Source: Anseranas semipalmata (lineage: Eukaryota; Chordata; Aves; Anseriformes; Anseranatidae). Taken from it: DNA of 64,000 bases. The position numbers and the translations under genes were made by a program. This document shows positions 24,271 through 38,283 of the stretch, in pieces. The first letter of the stretch is position 1. The number at the start of each line of letters is the position of its first letter. The notes beneath the pieces are model-generated. The model had not been told where the DNA came from. It saw only the letters and a program-made list of their open reading frames with translations, and made no database searches. The stretch spans positions 186,001 to 250,000 of the forward strand of contig VXAA01006441.1 in NCBI GenBank assembly GCA_013399115.1, in the 5' to 3' direction.

Positions 24271-26754
24271 GGTGGTTCTGGAGGAAAGAACGTATTATTG
24301 CAGAGACAATGTCCAGACACTCGCATCATTTTACAGTGCAATATTTCACCAGGAAAAAAAAAAAATCACCATTCTCTGTTCTCACACGATAAAAAAAATG
24401 CTGGCTTACTCATAACTAGTTTATGTCAGGGAAACAGATACGTTTGGGTTCAAAAAGCAGCACCGAGAAAGAGTTCATCCTGCTACTTTGCCATGCAGGA
24501 AGATCTGAAAAACAAATATTTTTTAGGTTGAAATGCAAACTACAAGCTAAAGAAATTACAGAAGCAGGTGAATGGGTTTTTAACTCAGCTCCTGGTCCCT
24601 CAGCCACTGAGAAAGGAGAGAAGACCCAGAAACCTCTCCGCCAGCTCTTGCAGCCATGGCATATGCACGTCCAGTGCCGATGAAGACTCTGGAGAAGCTG
24701 CGTTACCCAGCCCTCTGCTAAGCATACACAAAATAAAATCCTTTAGAGGTTCATAGCTTAGCCCAGGTTAAGCACACTTCTGTAGTGCTGACAAAAGGCT
24801 CCTCTGAGGCTTCAAAATTATCTCTCCCCAGCTTGCAAGGCATAAGAGGACACGATAACTGTAAGAATTACTACACTATTTAAACAGGATAAAATAACAT
24901 GCATTTAACCAAAAAACACCAACACACAGTCATTTGTGCTGAAAATCTTTTTTTTTTTTTTGCGTAAGTAATCCTGAGATAGAAGCTTCACATGGAAAAC
25001 CTGGGGTCAAATTCTGAATGTCAGCAGAGCTGTAAGCCCTAACGCCAACACATTGCAAAAGGAAGGGCCAGCCCGCGATCAGCTGGTAACACTGCGTGCT
25101 CCATCTCCAGCACTGCCTTAACGAGACATCAGGCGGAGCAGCCAACCCCGTGTAAACCCCAAAGCACTTGAACGGTGTCTTTTAAACCCAGTCATCAAAT
25201 ACAGATGCAAGCTGGAAGGTTTCTGAACGGCCGGTGACCAGCTTCCCAGCGCGGGGTCTCCGGTTCGCGCGATGGGCAGTTTGCACCGCAGTGATGAGAA
25301 AGCACGGTGCTGAGCATCTGCGTAGTGCACGGGTTAAATTAAATGGGATAAGTGACCTGCAAAGCTGAAATGATGAATATTGACCAAAATAAATTGCTTA
25401 CAGGTGTTAACTCCGATTTGGGCCCAGTCCAATCATTACCAGGGATAAGCAAGCATCACCTCTACGCTAGACCAAACAGGATGAGAGCCAGCACATTATG
25501 CTAACTCTCCTCCTGCTTTGCAAAACTTGTTCTTTTTTTCCCAAACAAGTTTTGGGAAAGAAAAGGAAGAAAACCAGGCTTTTCCTCTCAGACTCCAAGG
25601 ATCACGGGGCAGGTGAGGCCGCAGGAGGAGCACAGCAGGCCCCGGTAGGAACCGGCCCTCTTGCCAGGACTGCACATGAAGTAACGTGGCAGGGCTTTGC
25701 CAGGAGCACACCAAGCTCTTTTTTAAAGGAGTCACAAAATGCAGCCGACGGCAAACGAGCTCAAACCACCCTTCTGCAGCCAGGCACCTGGCTCGGAGCT
25801 CACTGATAAGGGCAGGACTTTGCTCTGGGGCAGGAACCACCTCTGTCCCCCTGGGCTTTCATGTTCTGTTTCTGTGCCATAAATCTAAGCCAGCTCCATA
25901 AACCTGTTCACTTAAATTTCTGGTGGGAGTTACGCAAACATGACACACGCAACGGGAAGTCCGGAGAGAGCCTACCTTCTTGTTCATCTCCTAGCACTGC
26001 TGGATTATTTATTTTTTAAGTAGTTTGAGAACTATTAGATCTGCCAAGCGTGCATTTCAGCCAGCATAACCCACAGCCTTTGGGGGCACAGCACTCTGTG
26101 GGTTCAATTTTACGGCCATACAAGACCTTTGTGATGGGTTTTCAGGTGTCTCTGATGTCAGGATTTGGTACTTAAATGCAGAAGGACAATTTGTTCCTTG
26201 TTCTCAAAAAGAAGGAACTTGAAGACGTGACAAAATTTTTATTAGAATTTAATGTTAAATAATTTGAAAGGGATACTTAACTCAAGGTGTTCTTAAGCCC
26301 ATGTCTGTTGGAGGGCACCCAGTAACAGGGACAAATTTTGCCACGTGTGTTTGTTGAAGATCTCATAAGTTTCTTCACATGCAAAGAAATTTGTAGAAGA
26401 AAAAGATAGTTTGAGGTTCCCTCCCATTTATTACTTGCCGAATCAAAGATTTTTCTATACCCTCTCAGCTCCTGCTTTCCCTAAAAAAGAGGGACCATGC
26501 ATTTAACCACCCCGGTTTTTTTTAGAAGAGAAAATAAAAAAAGGCCAGAGGAACTTGATAGTTACTGAAATATCTACTCAGCAACACACAAAGTACTCAT
26601 CCAGGGTAGCTTCTGCTGGCAGAATTGCAAATGCTGAGCAGGTCCCCTGATGGCAAGTGAACGCTGCTAGCTGGGCGCCAGCATCACCAGGATTTTCTTG
26701 CATCTTAAGGTCAACCCTTCTGCACACCCCCCCGGCAATTTCTACCGCTGACAA

Positions 26755-27430
26755 CGGCAGTATTTTTATGATCAACCAATATCAATGCAGATGCCATTAA
26801 TATGTCTGTGTATATCAGCAGAAGTAATAGTGCAGTGTTAATTGAATGGCTCAGCGTTCATTTCATCACGCATTAACGCTGCTGAAAGTTATATAATAAG
26901 TTCCCAGGGGACGTTTCACCGTATACCATAAACTACCTCAAGAAAAAAAGCAAAGACAAAGCAAATCAGAAGATCAGAAAGCTCCTAGCAGCTTCTCCCC
27001 TTTTGGAGGGCTGTTATTTAATCAGCTTTTATTTCCATTATTTATCATGTGGAAGCAACTGTGCCGTTTCAGTTGCTGTAGCTTAAAATGTAATAAAATA
27101 TGGCTGTGACACAACAATACCTGGATCCTCCAGCCAAACCCTGCATTTCAGTGTCAAGATGTACAAAATATTAATCATCTGATGCAGCCGCTGCCGCCTT
27201 TGTGAACAGAGCATATATTTCACTGCACCCTGCCACATCTCTTCTCCTGAGGGCTTTTATTAAAAAGAGCCTGTGAGTTACTGAACTGTAAGGTTTGCGA
27301 GCCAGAAATTCAACCCCATATGCAGGTTCATAATGCTTTTGGAAAATATTTAAATCAATGAGCAGATCCAGACCCTTAAATCATAGCAAGATAACACCCA
27401 ACACACCATTATGCAACAAATCTTTTTAAG
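26755..27430. promoter_or_regulatory. Candidate conserved non-coding element, about 670 bp
   Basis: A long AT-rich, motif-dense stretch holds ATCAATGCAGATGCCATTAA, GTTAATTGAATGGC, CGCATTAACGCTGC, TATTTAATCAGCTTTTATTT, AAATATTAATCATCTGATGC and GGAAAATATTTAAATCAATG. These give overlapping candidate homeodomain, POU-like, MEF2-like and E-box sites. There is no simple repeat or recognisable transposon, and the only open frame near it is short. Judged by style, this is one of the best enhancer candidates in the window. Confidence 0.4.
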
Positions 27431-29099
27431 AAGAGGAGGCTGATGGAGCTTAGCTCCTGGCACCATTATTTGCAGTGTTTTGTAACCAAGGAGGCCAGGT
27501 TCCTACTTACAGACTAGGTCAACAGACATAAAAAGAAAACATCTGGGCAGACAAACCCTTCCTTCAGCTTCATCTTTGGGTTGCGAGCATCACCACACTG
27601 TCATTAAGGAGGATATTAGCAAAATGTGGCTGTGGAAATGTGGCAGGGAAACCCCTGCTGATGCTGGCCATACACCCGTGCTGTCAGGGCCAGATCCTGG
27701 CCCTTGCTCAGCCCGGCACAGGGGTAGGAGCCGAACATCAGCGCAGCTGCAGCTCCCTCGAGTTCCCCACTTTTCAGACCAAGCTCTTCCATTCGCCCCA
27801 GACCGCAAGAAAAGGGAATGTGGAAACACAAAGAAGGGTAAGAACATTTTGGCTGCGGTGTCAGTCCTGATCAGAACTGGGTCATTAAAGAACAGCTATT
27901 TCAGCCATTATATCTAATTACAAAGAAAAATCTGTCGCTAAAAATAAAGCTTCGAGTGCCTGAACTATATTAAAAGACAGATAATTAACAATCAAATAGA
28001 TGATGCCATCTTCCCCCATCACACCAAGTCCAGGCATCCCGCTGAGACGTATCATCTGAGCGCGTCACTAACACAGCAGCCCCGTGTAAAGGACAACAGC
28101 CACAGCTCCTGACTGATGATACCAACATACAGCAACTCCTTTCTCAGTGCTTTTGAAAAAGAAAAACAACACTACTTCTGTGGGTTTTGCTGCCAAAGGA
28201 AACGTGTCCGCATTGAGTTCATAGATACAATCGACCGAGTATCTGTTATCTCTCTCCAGCTCAGACACATCCCAGCTATTCAGACACAAGTGAGGCACCT
28301 AATTTATAGGCACTCCATCCTGCAAGGACAGGGAAACATGCCCAGAGGCAATTCAGCCCACCTGAGACACAAGCCATCCTCTGGCAATGCCTGCCTCTTT
28401 CCACAGGCTATGCTGTCAGCCCTGTAGCCTGAAAAAAGTGCCAGATGTTGGGACTGCCCCATCAGATGAGGATGTCTCAGGCCACCCTTCATCTCAGATT
28501 TATTGGGACCACCAGGCCAAGCTTCCTGGTGGGAACCGGGAGCAAAATGCCCTTGGAACAAGGGGGGAAACAGGCTGCAAGATAGCACAGCCAGCCATCG
28601 GCAGAGCCTCAAAGCTTATTCTACGTATGTAAACATGCCAGAGATCAGACATATCTTTGGAGCTCTTGGAATTGCAAAGCTGGAGTGGAGTCTCACAAAA
28701 ATAATCTTGTTCGTGGTACAGCTTGTTCTTCCTATTTCTGAATGTGATGGGAACACTGCGAGAACAGCCTCTGCCATCGCAGAGCAGCATATTGTATTCC
28801 CAGGCCGTGCAGCAACAGAAAAGCAGAAGTGAATGGACCAAAAAAAAAAGCCTATCACTTCGGAATTATCAACTGCAAAAAGACTGTGTTCGAAAAAAAG
28901 TCCAAATTACCTAACACGCTGTTTGAAAGTTTTTCACGTCCATTTTATCATCAGAGCAGTTCTCTTGAAGATAATTTCACAGAGAGGACCTAAAAGGTGA
29001 ATCAGACTTAAGAAATTCATCCACTTTGGGGTGAAACCCCTCCCCTCTTGTTCTCCAGAACAGCGTGGATCCCATTTATCTGTACAAACCCAAGAGAAA

Positions 29100-29119
29100 G
29101 GGCAGGGAGGATGGGAGGG
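29100..29119 (+). other. Potential G-quadruplex motif
   Basis: Four runs of three G at 29100-29102, 29105-29107, 29113-29115 and 29117-29119 have loops of 2, 5 and 1 bases, meeting the usual G3N1-7 rule on the plus strand. The transcribed SLCO3A1 pre-mRNA would carry the C-rich complement. Confidence 0.5.
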
Positions 29120-29325
29120 AGCCAGCCCAGCTGCAATGACAGAGGAGCATCAAACACCAGGAACTGCAGACCAGCATCCAGCCACTGGCAGGGCAGTTCT
29201 TGCCCAAACCTGAATGCGCGCAAAGCAAAAATCTGTGTCCACTGCTGCCTCTTCTTCCTCCCCGTCCCCCAAGAAATCTTTCCTAGACTATTATCCGTTA
29301 CTCATTAAAAAAAGAGCACTGCTAT

Positions 29326-29351
29326 AAAAAAAAAAAAAAAAAAAAAAAAAA
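29326..29351 (+). repeat. Poly(A) run (26 A)
   Basis: An uninterrupted A26 run is preceded by a smaller A-run around 29307. Such runs often mark the tail of a retroposed copy on the plus strand. The 300 bp to the left was examined and matched no gene or repeat I recognise, and no target-site duplication was evident. Confidence 0.9.
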
Positions 29352-32300
29352 GAGTTGATAGTACCTTTGAGGGATTCACATAGGGCCAAAAGGGATCATC
29401 ATGAACACACAGCAGCCAGCCTGCACAAACACCAAGAACCTCACCCAGGAATTTCTTCATCACTCCAGTGCCTCTGTTTGAGCTATGGCACATCTTTTAG
29501 ATGAACACTCAGCTTGGACTGAGAGACTTCCCATGACAGAATTGTTCAGTAATCTCCTTCAAACATTAAACTCAGTATAAAAAAATATGTCCCTTATTTC
29601 TTATCCGAATAGGTCCAGCTATAGCTTCCGACTACTACATCTCACTTTGCCATCTCCTGCTCTGTTAAAATATCCACCACTATTGGATATTTGTCCCAAT
29701 AAAACCATTTGCTGGGTGCTCGTGTATCACAGTTTTAGGCAACGTATAACCCGAGACCAGGAGAGGCAGGTGGTGAGGCAGCACAGATGTGCGCGTCCCC
29801 ACCGAGCCGGAGCAGCCAGATGTGGAAGCCAGCGTTTGCCAGCCCTCCCTGCCCACCTCCCAGGCAACGCAGCGCTGGAGGAGCGATGCCAGCAATCAGC
29901 TTCAGTATAAACAACGCTTCAGCTCAACACAAGTTCCTTTATGGGGCTTAATAGCACTTCATAAAATCTGTTAAGTAACTTCGGGAGCCTTCGTGCTGCT
30001 GCTTTAGAGCTCTCTCTCCAGAGGGAGAGGGTGACCCCCACCTCCGAGGCCGGGAGATGTGGATGCTCCGAAGCATGGCCAAGCTGTTTGCTACAGGGCT
30101 GCAAGCAGCGTCTCCCTCTTCATCCATCCCCTTACCCAGCCAGGCTCCACTTCTGAGGGCCAAGCAGTTAGCTGGGTTTTTCAGAGCATTTGGATGAAAA
30201 CCCAGGCAATGACCACTTGCTGGGGAGCCGGCACCCTCACGGCTCACCAAGCTGCTCCAGACGACCAAGCCCCGGTGTCACGGGGAGATGCACCCTTAGG
30301 AAAGACAGCAAGGATGAACCAGGGAGAGGCTTAGCACGAGAAGAACCAGCTGCAGAAACCCCTCAAGCAGGGACGTCCAGGCAGATCGTGCAATTTGTAA
30401 CAGCAGCTTTTCCAGCCTACTGTTCAGGTTTTGTTTGAACCGTGATCTCTTGCGAATCATTACCGTACAGCCTTCCTCCCCTCTCACTTCTAGCCAAACT
30501 CCTTTATTCCTCCCTTGTGACACACAGGACTTTTAGACACCATTCACCTGCCTGCGTGTCACCCCCTCCCCGCTCTGTTTATCACGTCTGTACAGATCCA
30601 GCTCTTCAAACACGCTCCTTACGTCACACCTGCTAAGACTTTGTTAGCCATACTTTCAAGAGCTTACAAGTGGGATTAAAGAGCATCTAGTAGATACTGA
30701 GCTGCAGGAATCAGCATATTTTTCACACAGGGCCATTCAGGGTAATTACTAATCACATATTCATTGCAGATGCAACCTTTTCTGACCCAATTCTCAATAA
30801 GCAACATCTGCCTGCAAAAAATGTGCATCATTGTGCTACAATTCTCATATATGTGAAAAGAAGCTTCTATGTACAAAAAGTCCCCCTGTCCCCATTCTCT
30901 CAGAAATCTTTCCACAGATTGGATGAGTTTTGTTACTCTCTGGCACTATCTTCCGTCCCTCTGCCAACACTCAGGGCACTTACACCACTTGCCACTGTAC
31001 CTCTCGGAGGCCATGGGTGTTAATGCTGTGCCGTGCTTCACCGACAACTTGTCCTTACAGCCTCTGGGATGCCTTGTCCTGAACCCAGGAAACAGGGGCA
31101 TCAGGGCTGCTGCTGGGGCTGAAGGCTCTTGTAGGTGGGGAAGGAGCATTTATTTATTATTTTTTCCGAGAGTGCTACTAAGGGATGCAGAAAGAACGAA
31201 GAAAAGGAAACTAAAATACAACCACTTTGTCACTGGTTAACCCAGTGCAATTACCACAAAGCTCATGTTCCATGATGGGCAACAAGCTCTTAACACAGTG
31301 ACGCTGTGCAGAAGCTCCTGCAGATCACAGCTGGGAGCACGGCTGAGAGCTAGGAAGCACTCCTGGTTAAAAATAGGACAGTACATGGAAGAGGTAGGAT
31401 TTGTAACTTCTAAAAATAGCCTTCCCTAAAAGGATGCTTTTTACCCTGCTTACACGTCACACGTGCATCAGGCTTCTTGGCTAGTACCAGCAGCCATATC
31501 AGGATTTTTGCCTGGTCCTAACTTATTATTTCAGAAACGTCTAATCTTAAGTCACAAATTAAAAAAATTAGTATTTACCACAATGACTCATTCTGAGAGC
31601 TACATTCACAAATGCTCCCTTCCCCCTACCAGGAGACACATTCCAGGACCATGTGAGCAAGAAAACACAGCAGCAGTTTCCAAATAACATGGGCTCTGCT
31701 TATTTAACAATTTTGGCAAGCCTCTGTTTCCTGATTCAGTGTTTCAGATTTGCAACAACAGAAGTGAGAGATTACAGAGCAGGTTCGCGTGGAGGCTGAT
31801 ATAAATGTAGGTCGACAAAACTGAATTTCCTATGAAGTGTAGGAGAGCAGTGTTGTCACACCATAATGGTCTCCAGCTGTTACGCCACCAAAATACACAG
31901 CTACATTTACAATACGTGCGGATGGTGCTTAAAAGCATGTACAGAGCCGGCTCGTCTGGCAGGGGGTCCACAGGGCAGAGTCACCAACGCCGGGCCGAGT
32001 GTTTATAGCAGGCAGAGAGCGTGATCATTCGGTGACACTGTTTACATGGGCCTATTCCTGCTCCGTTAGTAAGTCAACTGAATCGTGTCGGGACGAGGAG
32101 GATTAAATTCAATGATTCTCCAAATTCCTACTGTCTATTGCTCTGCCAGCATCCCTGCTAAGCTCACTGTTAACACACAGCATCAAAGCTGTTATTCCAG
32201 AGGGAGGAGAAAAGCCCAGACTCCGCTGCTGGGCAGAGGGAACATGGAGGTAGCAGCATCCAGCGGATGCAGCTGCACCCAGCGATGGAGCTGCGGTTCC

Positions 32301-35300
32301 TGGTGCATCTCCATGCAAGGACATCTCCCTCCTCGTGCTCTAATTCCCTCATCTCCAAAGTCAGACTTCTCTGCTAAGGCCTTTAAGACCCACACGTATT
32401 AAACAGCTAGACTGGTTTCTGCTAAACTGAGGGCAAAAAAGCCTCAAGGCCAATAAAGAGCCAGGGACCACCCTAGGAAAACAGGTAAGTTAGTGGATTT
32501 TCTCTAACTTTTATTTGTGCATACTCACCACCAAGCCACGATGCTGGCAGGTTGCCACAGGGCTCTGACAGCAGCTGGTGTAGTACGCGTTTGGATTTTC
32601 CCTTGATTTGGGCATAATGAGGGAGTAGCACCAAATGTATAGATCTATTTTTAACTAAATGCAGTAAGAAGCACCATCTGACAAAAGCACTGGGCATTAC
32701 AGACTTTCAAAAGGAAAAGATGCCTCGGGCTGGGGCTGTTCGACCAACGATGCCTTAAAGAATGTTGCCTTTCCCTGAGTGGGCTCCAGAACTCTGTCTG
32801 GAAGACCGGAGCTATTCCATGAAACACAAGGTGGAAAGGCCAAAGGTGAGGTAACCAGAATTAGGTGCCTCTCAAAATGTGGGTCCTAAAGACTCTTTTC
32901 ACAGGTACTTCAACTTAGCCTGTGGTAGAACAGAGAGGAAAGAGAAACAAGCATTTCTTCCTCTTTAGCAGCCAGGGCTGGCTATTTTTTATACCACACC
33001 AATTGTTGACAGGTTGGGTCAAATGTCACGAAGTAACTTACCTGAAAAAACCTCAGTTTTCTCAACGGACTCCTCCAAACGATGCAGGATGATACACTAC
33101 GTGCAGGAGGGCCCAGCTGCTGCAGCAACCAGCGCTTGAGGTTTGCGCTGCAGGTAGACGGGAGATGCGCTCGCACTCCTTGTGCCTCCCACGCGGGCTC
33201 CGGGAAGCAGCTCGGGAAATGTTCCTTCGGTACAACTTGCCTTGGGGTTTTTCTTTTCAGCTTTAACTTCTACAGGACATAATGGCCTGTAAAAGCAGCG
33301 CGAGACACATCCAGTTGCAACCAACTGCAGGTAAATGGACTCTCCTTGTACTGCAGAATTGCACTTCCAAGCATTTAACGCCAGAACCCTCTCTGCTATC
33401 AGCTAATCTTTGCTTCTATTGCAGAGACAGTTTCATCCGTACCTTCATCCCATCACCCCCTGCACCAAGAGCCCCATCACTTGTGCTTAATTAAATACCA
33501 ACCCCTGGAAGGTGCTCAGTCTAGAGTTAAAGGCTTCAAGAGATGGAGAAGTTTGTCCACAGGCTAATCCTACAGAGCGCTGGAAGGAACAGCGCTGGCA
33601 AAGCTGACATATTACACGTCAGGAAATCCGTTCATCGTGTTCAGTCCTACTGGCCACCAGGCTGGGAGGGCAGCTTCTAGCCTTCAACATTACAACTTTA
33701 CAACTTCGTTACTGAATAACCTTTCAGCTCTTGGACAACACATGGTGGAGGCCTGATGAAGACATGGAACTGAACCTGCTTGTGGCAACCTGACACTACT
33801 GAGGACATGGGAATTCAGTAATTTCTCTATCCTAAATGATGAGCTGAAAGAGTTGGAGGGAATTTAAGGAAAACATTGCTTGTTCTTGGGATATTGATAT
33901 AATTGAGGGTCCATGTTTGTATTTCAAGGTGGAAAAAATCAAAGCAGGCAAGCATGTTGTATGATAACTGCAGGCAGAAACACCTCTTACATCTCGTCAG
34001 ATCTACCACTGGAACAGAAGTGACCGCTACACATTGATCTCTGGTAGGGTGGAAAAGGAAGCAAGAGGGTTTCTGTATTTTGTTTTCTTTATTCTTCTGT
34101 ATTTTTGTTTTCTAGCAACAGGCTAGTGTTTGGGCTAGCAGCTATGGTGCCATGTAAATCTGTGGCCTGCTTATATATGCAAAGGCACTGAAAGAGATGA
34201 ATTTAAAGGCTATCTTTGATGCATCAAAAGCTACAGAGTCTGCCTCTGAACCAAATCATAATTCAGACAGGAAACTCTTCTGAAGTTTATTTCTTCCCTA
34301 ATTTGCATCTTGTTTTCTTGCTTCTCCTTTGTAACTTGTGCTTTGAAAGCACGTTTCCCTGCTAGCAGCAAAGCCCAGGAAGTGAGAAACCTCCCTCCCA
34401 CCACTGCCAGGATTCCTTGCTTGCTGCCTACGTGTCTTCCCGTTCGGGGCTGACCCTACCCGCCGGTGGGAAGCTGGGAGCTCCTTCCCAGAGCTCACCC
34501 ATTACCAGCCTGCAAGGGCTCCGGAGACCTCCAACTGCACCCCAACACTTGGAAAGAAATTGTGCTTCATCAGAAGGGAAAAAACAAAACAAACATAGAT
34601 GCTTGCTGTCGATTCACACCCACCCCACATGAACACATGTTCCTGTGCTTTCTTCCGCCTAGTTTGTAAGAGTATGACTGGCTAATGGAAACTTTGAAGC
34701 TCTGCAAGCACAGCCCTCTACAACCACCGCTCTGAGCTCCACTATCTGACCATAATGGAGCACCATACTCTTGGGCCACAGTCTGATTAGAAGGAATGAT
34801 AATTGTACATTTAACACTCAAGACATTTACTGAATAATGGCAGCTAGGTACAGCTCCACGAGGAGGTTTTGCATTTGCCCAACAACTTTCATGCAGGGTT
34901 GTGAAAGCACATTACAAATTCCAGCATCTATCTAAGCTAGAATTTGTTTTCACTTTTGCTCTTTCCAAGAGACCACGTTGCAGCTCTGAGCAAATTAAGA
35001 AGGTCCCACTCCACACCCAGACCCTCGTAGGGTTCTGTGACTGTGGCCTCCTGGGAAATGGTTTGCAAACGTGTTTAAAATCCCTTCACAAGGCAATAAA
35101 ACAGCATCTCATGCTGCCAAATCCTAGGTAAGAAAAAAACGTGCAATGGACAGGCATCAAATTTTCATGTGTTCACTCCTGCCAGCCTCTTTTTTGAACC
35201 TAGAACTCATTTTTAAAGGAAGTTTTAAAACAACCAGAAGACCATGACAAAGATACCTCAGTCGTACATTCAGACCATTGCCTGCAGTGTCAGGTATGCC

Positions 35301-38238
35301 CTGCAGGAGTTATTACTGACCTTCACAGTTGTCCTTCCAGTGGCCAAATACAGGTTGGACAGAGGTGTACCAACACCTCCAAGTCCAGTGGTGTGCACCT
35401 AGATCTCAGCAAAACCAACAGCTCAGAAATTATGCAAAGTTTGCGCATAGAAAAGACAGATTTATCAATTTCCTGGCATCCTAGCAACAGCTCCATGGCT
35501 ACAGCCTATATATCTAACCCTAAATGCAGAAAGGAAAAAAAAAAAAAGGTATTTCAAGGTCAAAACCTTGTGTTTAATTTCCTCATGAATAATGCAACAG
35601 CAGCAGTATGAAATCTTGCCTTCTGCCCCAAATAGTTTCTCAGTCATCAGAATTCCAGTGGTGTCTTTCCATCTCTCGCCAACTCTCATAGGTAGATACT
35701 TGACAATTCAGTAAACTAAACTGAAATGAAGGCTCAACAGAGCACAAAATTTGAGGCTAGTTGCAGCCTTTGAACCAGACCATTATGGTATTTTGGGTCA
35801 GTGACTAGGAAAACAAGTTGGGATAGAAAAATGTCAAAGTGTAAAACTGTCAGAAAAAAAAAAGATGTCAGAAACAATATACTTTTATTCCTCCCTGAAG
35901 ATGACTCAGTTCGTGATGCAATACAAAAATCATTTTACACACCAGAGATCCATAAAGTCCTTTCAGATGGAATGGCAGCAATGGGTATCTCGCTCTGGAG
36001 CAAGTACAGTGAGTTTCATCGCTTGATCTCCTGTTCCAAGAGTTGACTTTGAGCATGAAATTTTATTGGTAACACAAAAATTTTTCAGTGTAGCGAAGCT
36101 GATGGTTTTATAGTGCTGAGAGCAGGAGACACTCATTTTGATCATTTTATCTCAGAGATAAAAGCAAGAATTTGAGAAAGGTATAAACCTCAAATCAGAG
36201 ATCTCTTGCATGAAAAAGTTGAAAGTTACAGTACTGCTTTGGCTAGGAAATGCAGAAGTTCAATTAATTTATGGATCATTCGGAAAGCCTGACAGTCAGT
36301 CTTGCAATAGTATCTGTATTTTAGCAAACTGCAGCATAGAATCTACAATGTCATCACCAGAAATATCTTTGCTACATTTTCCTAAGGATATTTAGATTTC
36401 CTAAATCCACTTTTGATAAATTTGTACTCACTCATGTATTAAAATCAATGATATGATAAGAGACAGAACACCTGAAGCGCTGCATAAGCAATTCTATAAT
36501 TCTTAGCTGAGTTACAACCTGAAATAATTTGGCTAAAGCTTCTCAAATTAGACCGCCCTGGGATTCATCGATTAACCTCAGTGATCATTTGAAGCATCTA
36601 GTGTAAACTCACTGTAGAAGGAGCTCATAATTTGTAACTGGAGCAAGAGTGTCTTTCTACAAACATTTCTGAGTGTACATGGGGTGGGAGAGAGGTTGAA
36701 AGCTGCAGGTGCCTCAGAAAAATCACAGAAGATGGAGGTTTCAGATTTCTGCTGAGAGCCAAGTCATCAGCAACCACAAGTGATCCCTATCATCCTGTGT
36801 CTGCTTCCCGACATATGTAAAAATGCATTTGAAGGTCTCTTGCCACAGCCTGATGAATAGCTGCATGCGTGCCATGTGCCACCCCCCAGTGGCATGAACC
36901 GGGGGCTTTGCTGAAAGCTCAGTGTCAATGCCAGAATTCTGAAGAGATGCCCAGTTAAGACAAGAACATGGAAGAACATCAGCAGGTGCACATGGGGAGC
37001 TCTCCCCGCCACTCAACTCTCTAGATGAAGAAAGCTGCTCTTCAGGACAGATAATCCGGCACTCGTGAGCATTAAACTCATTTCAAATAGTTTAAAATGA
37101 TAGTTTTAAATCCACAGCTGTTTGCTTCTGTACATTAAATATTGAGTTGAGAAATCTCCTTCCTCAGCTCCCAGGGAAAGCCAGCAGGAACCACTTTGTC
37201 AATCACAACCATCAAACTGCAGCCCCGGCTTCCCAAGGGGCACCTTAGCACACAAGCCATTTAAAACCGGACTGGATGGGCCATCAGCACACGTGCTGGT
37301 GGAAATCAGCTTCCATTCAACCCCGAGAGGACAGCGTTGTAAATAAATATTTCCAAACTCTCATTTCTCCAGTTCCACTGGATGCACTTTTGTTGAAAAG
37401 ATAAAAGGCAGAATTAAAATAGCCACTTACAGAAAACGCTCAGCTTGATCCATCCAGGTCAAGGATCCTGGAATGCAAATACAATGCGGTAGAAGGCTAT
37501 AAAATAATGGATTTGATTATTTTCAAGTGTGTCTTTCTTTATGCAGGAGAACTGCCTTTAAATAAGCCACGGTGCCTTCTCAAATACAGTGCCCTCAATT
37601 AGCAGAAGTAGTCTTTGAGTGAACCCATTGAATTTAATCTAGGATCTAGAAGTCTGTTCTTTTCTCACGCTTATTCCCTAATCAGATAGTCATTCAGAAG
37701 GAGAGAACAGCGAAGACATTGTCAACTGTTTTCATCAGCTGAAATGCATCTCAGATGCCATGCAGATGAGCCCCACCTCACCTATGATCACAGCCTCTCC
37801 TCCCCCACTGAGATCCTTGTGCCAAGCCAAGCAATTCCTTCCCACGAGAGGTAACGCTAGATGTACCTGCCAATGTTTTCAGAGCACCTAAACAACTCAG
37901 AGGAAGACCAAGCACCAACCAGAGATCAATCAGCTGCTTCCTGAAGATAATTCAGGGTGAACAATTTGGCTTATTCTCATTTTTTATTGTACTAGTGTAT
38001 CCCAAAGAACAAATGGACAAAAATACCTTTTTTCCCAAAATTTATTTTTAAGTTGGGGAACTCACAAACATATGAGAGCCAAAAGCTTGGATGGACTCAA
38101 AAAGCAACTGGACAACATAAGAAGTCTGTCTCACTGCCAAGTACCATAGCGTATATGTGCAGCCAGGTGAGAGCAGGGTTTCACAACCTGCTATGAGATG
38201 GGACAATGTCAAAAGGTTAAAAAAACCTTCAGTCAGTA

Positions 38239-38283
38239 TTTTTTTTTTTAATAAAAATTTAAAATACTTTTTTTTTTTTTAAA
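38239..38283. repeat. A/T low-complexity stretch
   Basis: A T11 run (38239-38249), an A/T-mixed spacer and a T13 run (38268-38280) are followed by A-rich sequence. It is simple low-complexity DNA and a likely source of assembly or length polymorphism. Confidence 0.85.

Larger units (their letters stand above)
22501..29400 (-). other. SLCO3A1: SLCO3A1 intron block, richest in candidate regulatory sequence
   Basis: This intronic block includes a MIR-like fragment (22541-22625), the longest open frame of the window (22524-23288, judged chance), the TTAATTAA-rich block (23745-24270), a long AT-rich candidate element (26755-27430), a G-quadruplex-type motif (29100-29119) and a 26-A run (29326-29351). 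A T-run of 14 lies at 24948-24961. Confidence 0.75.
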
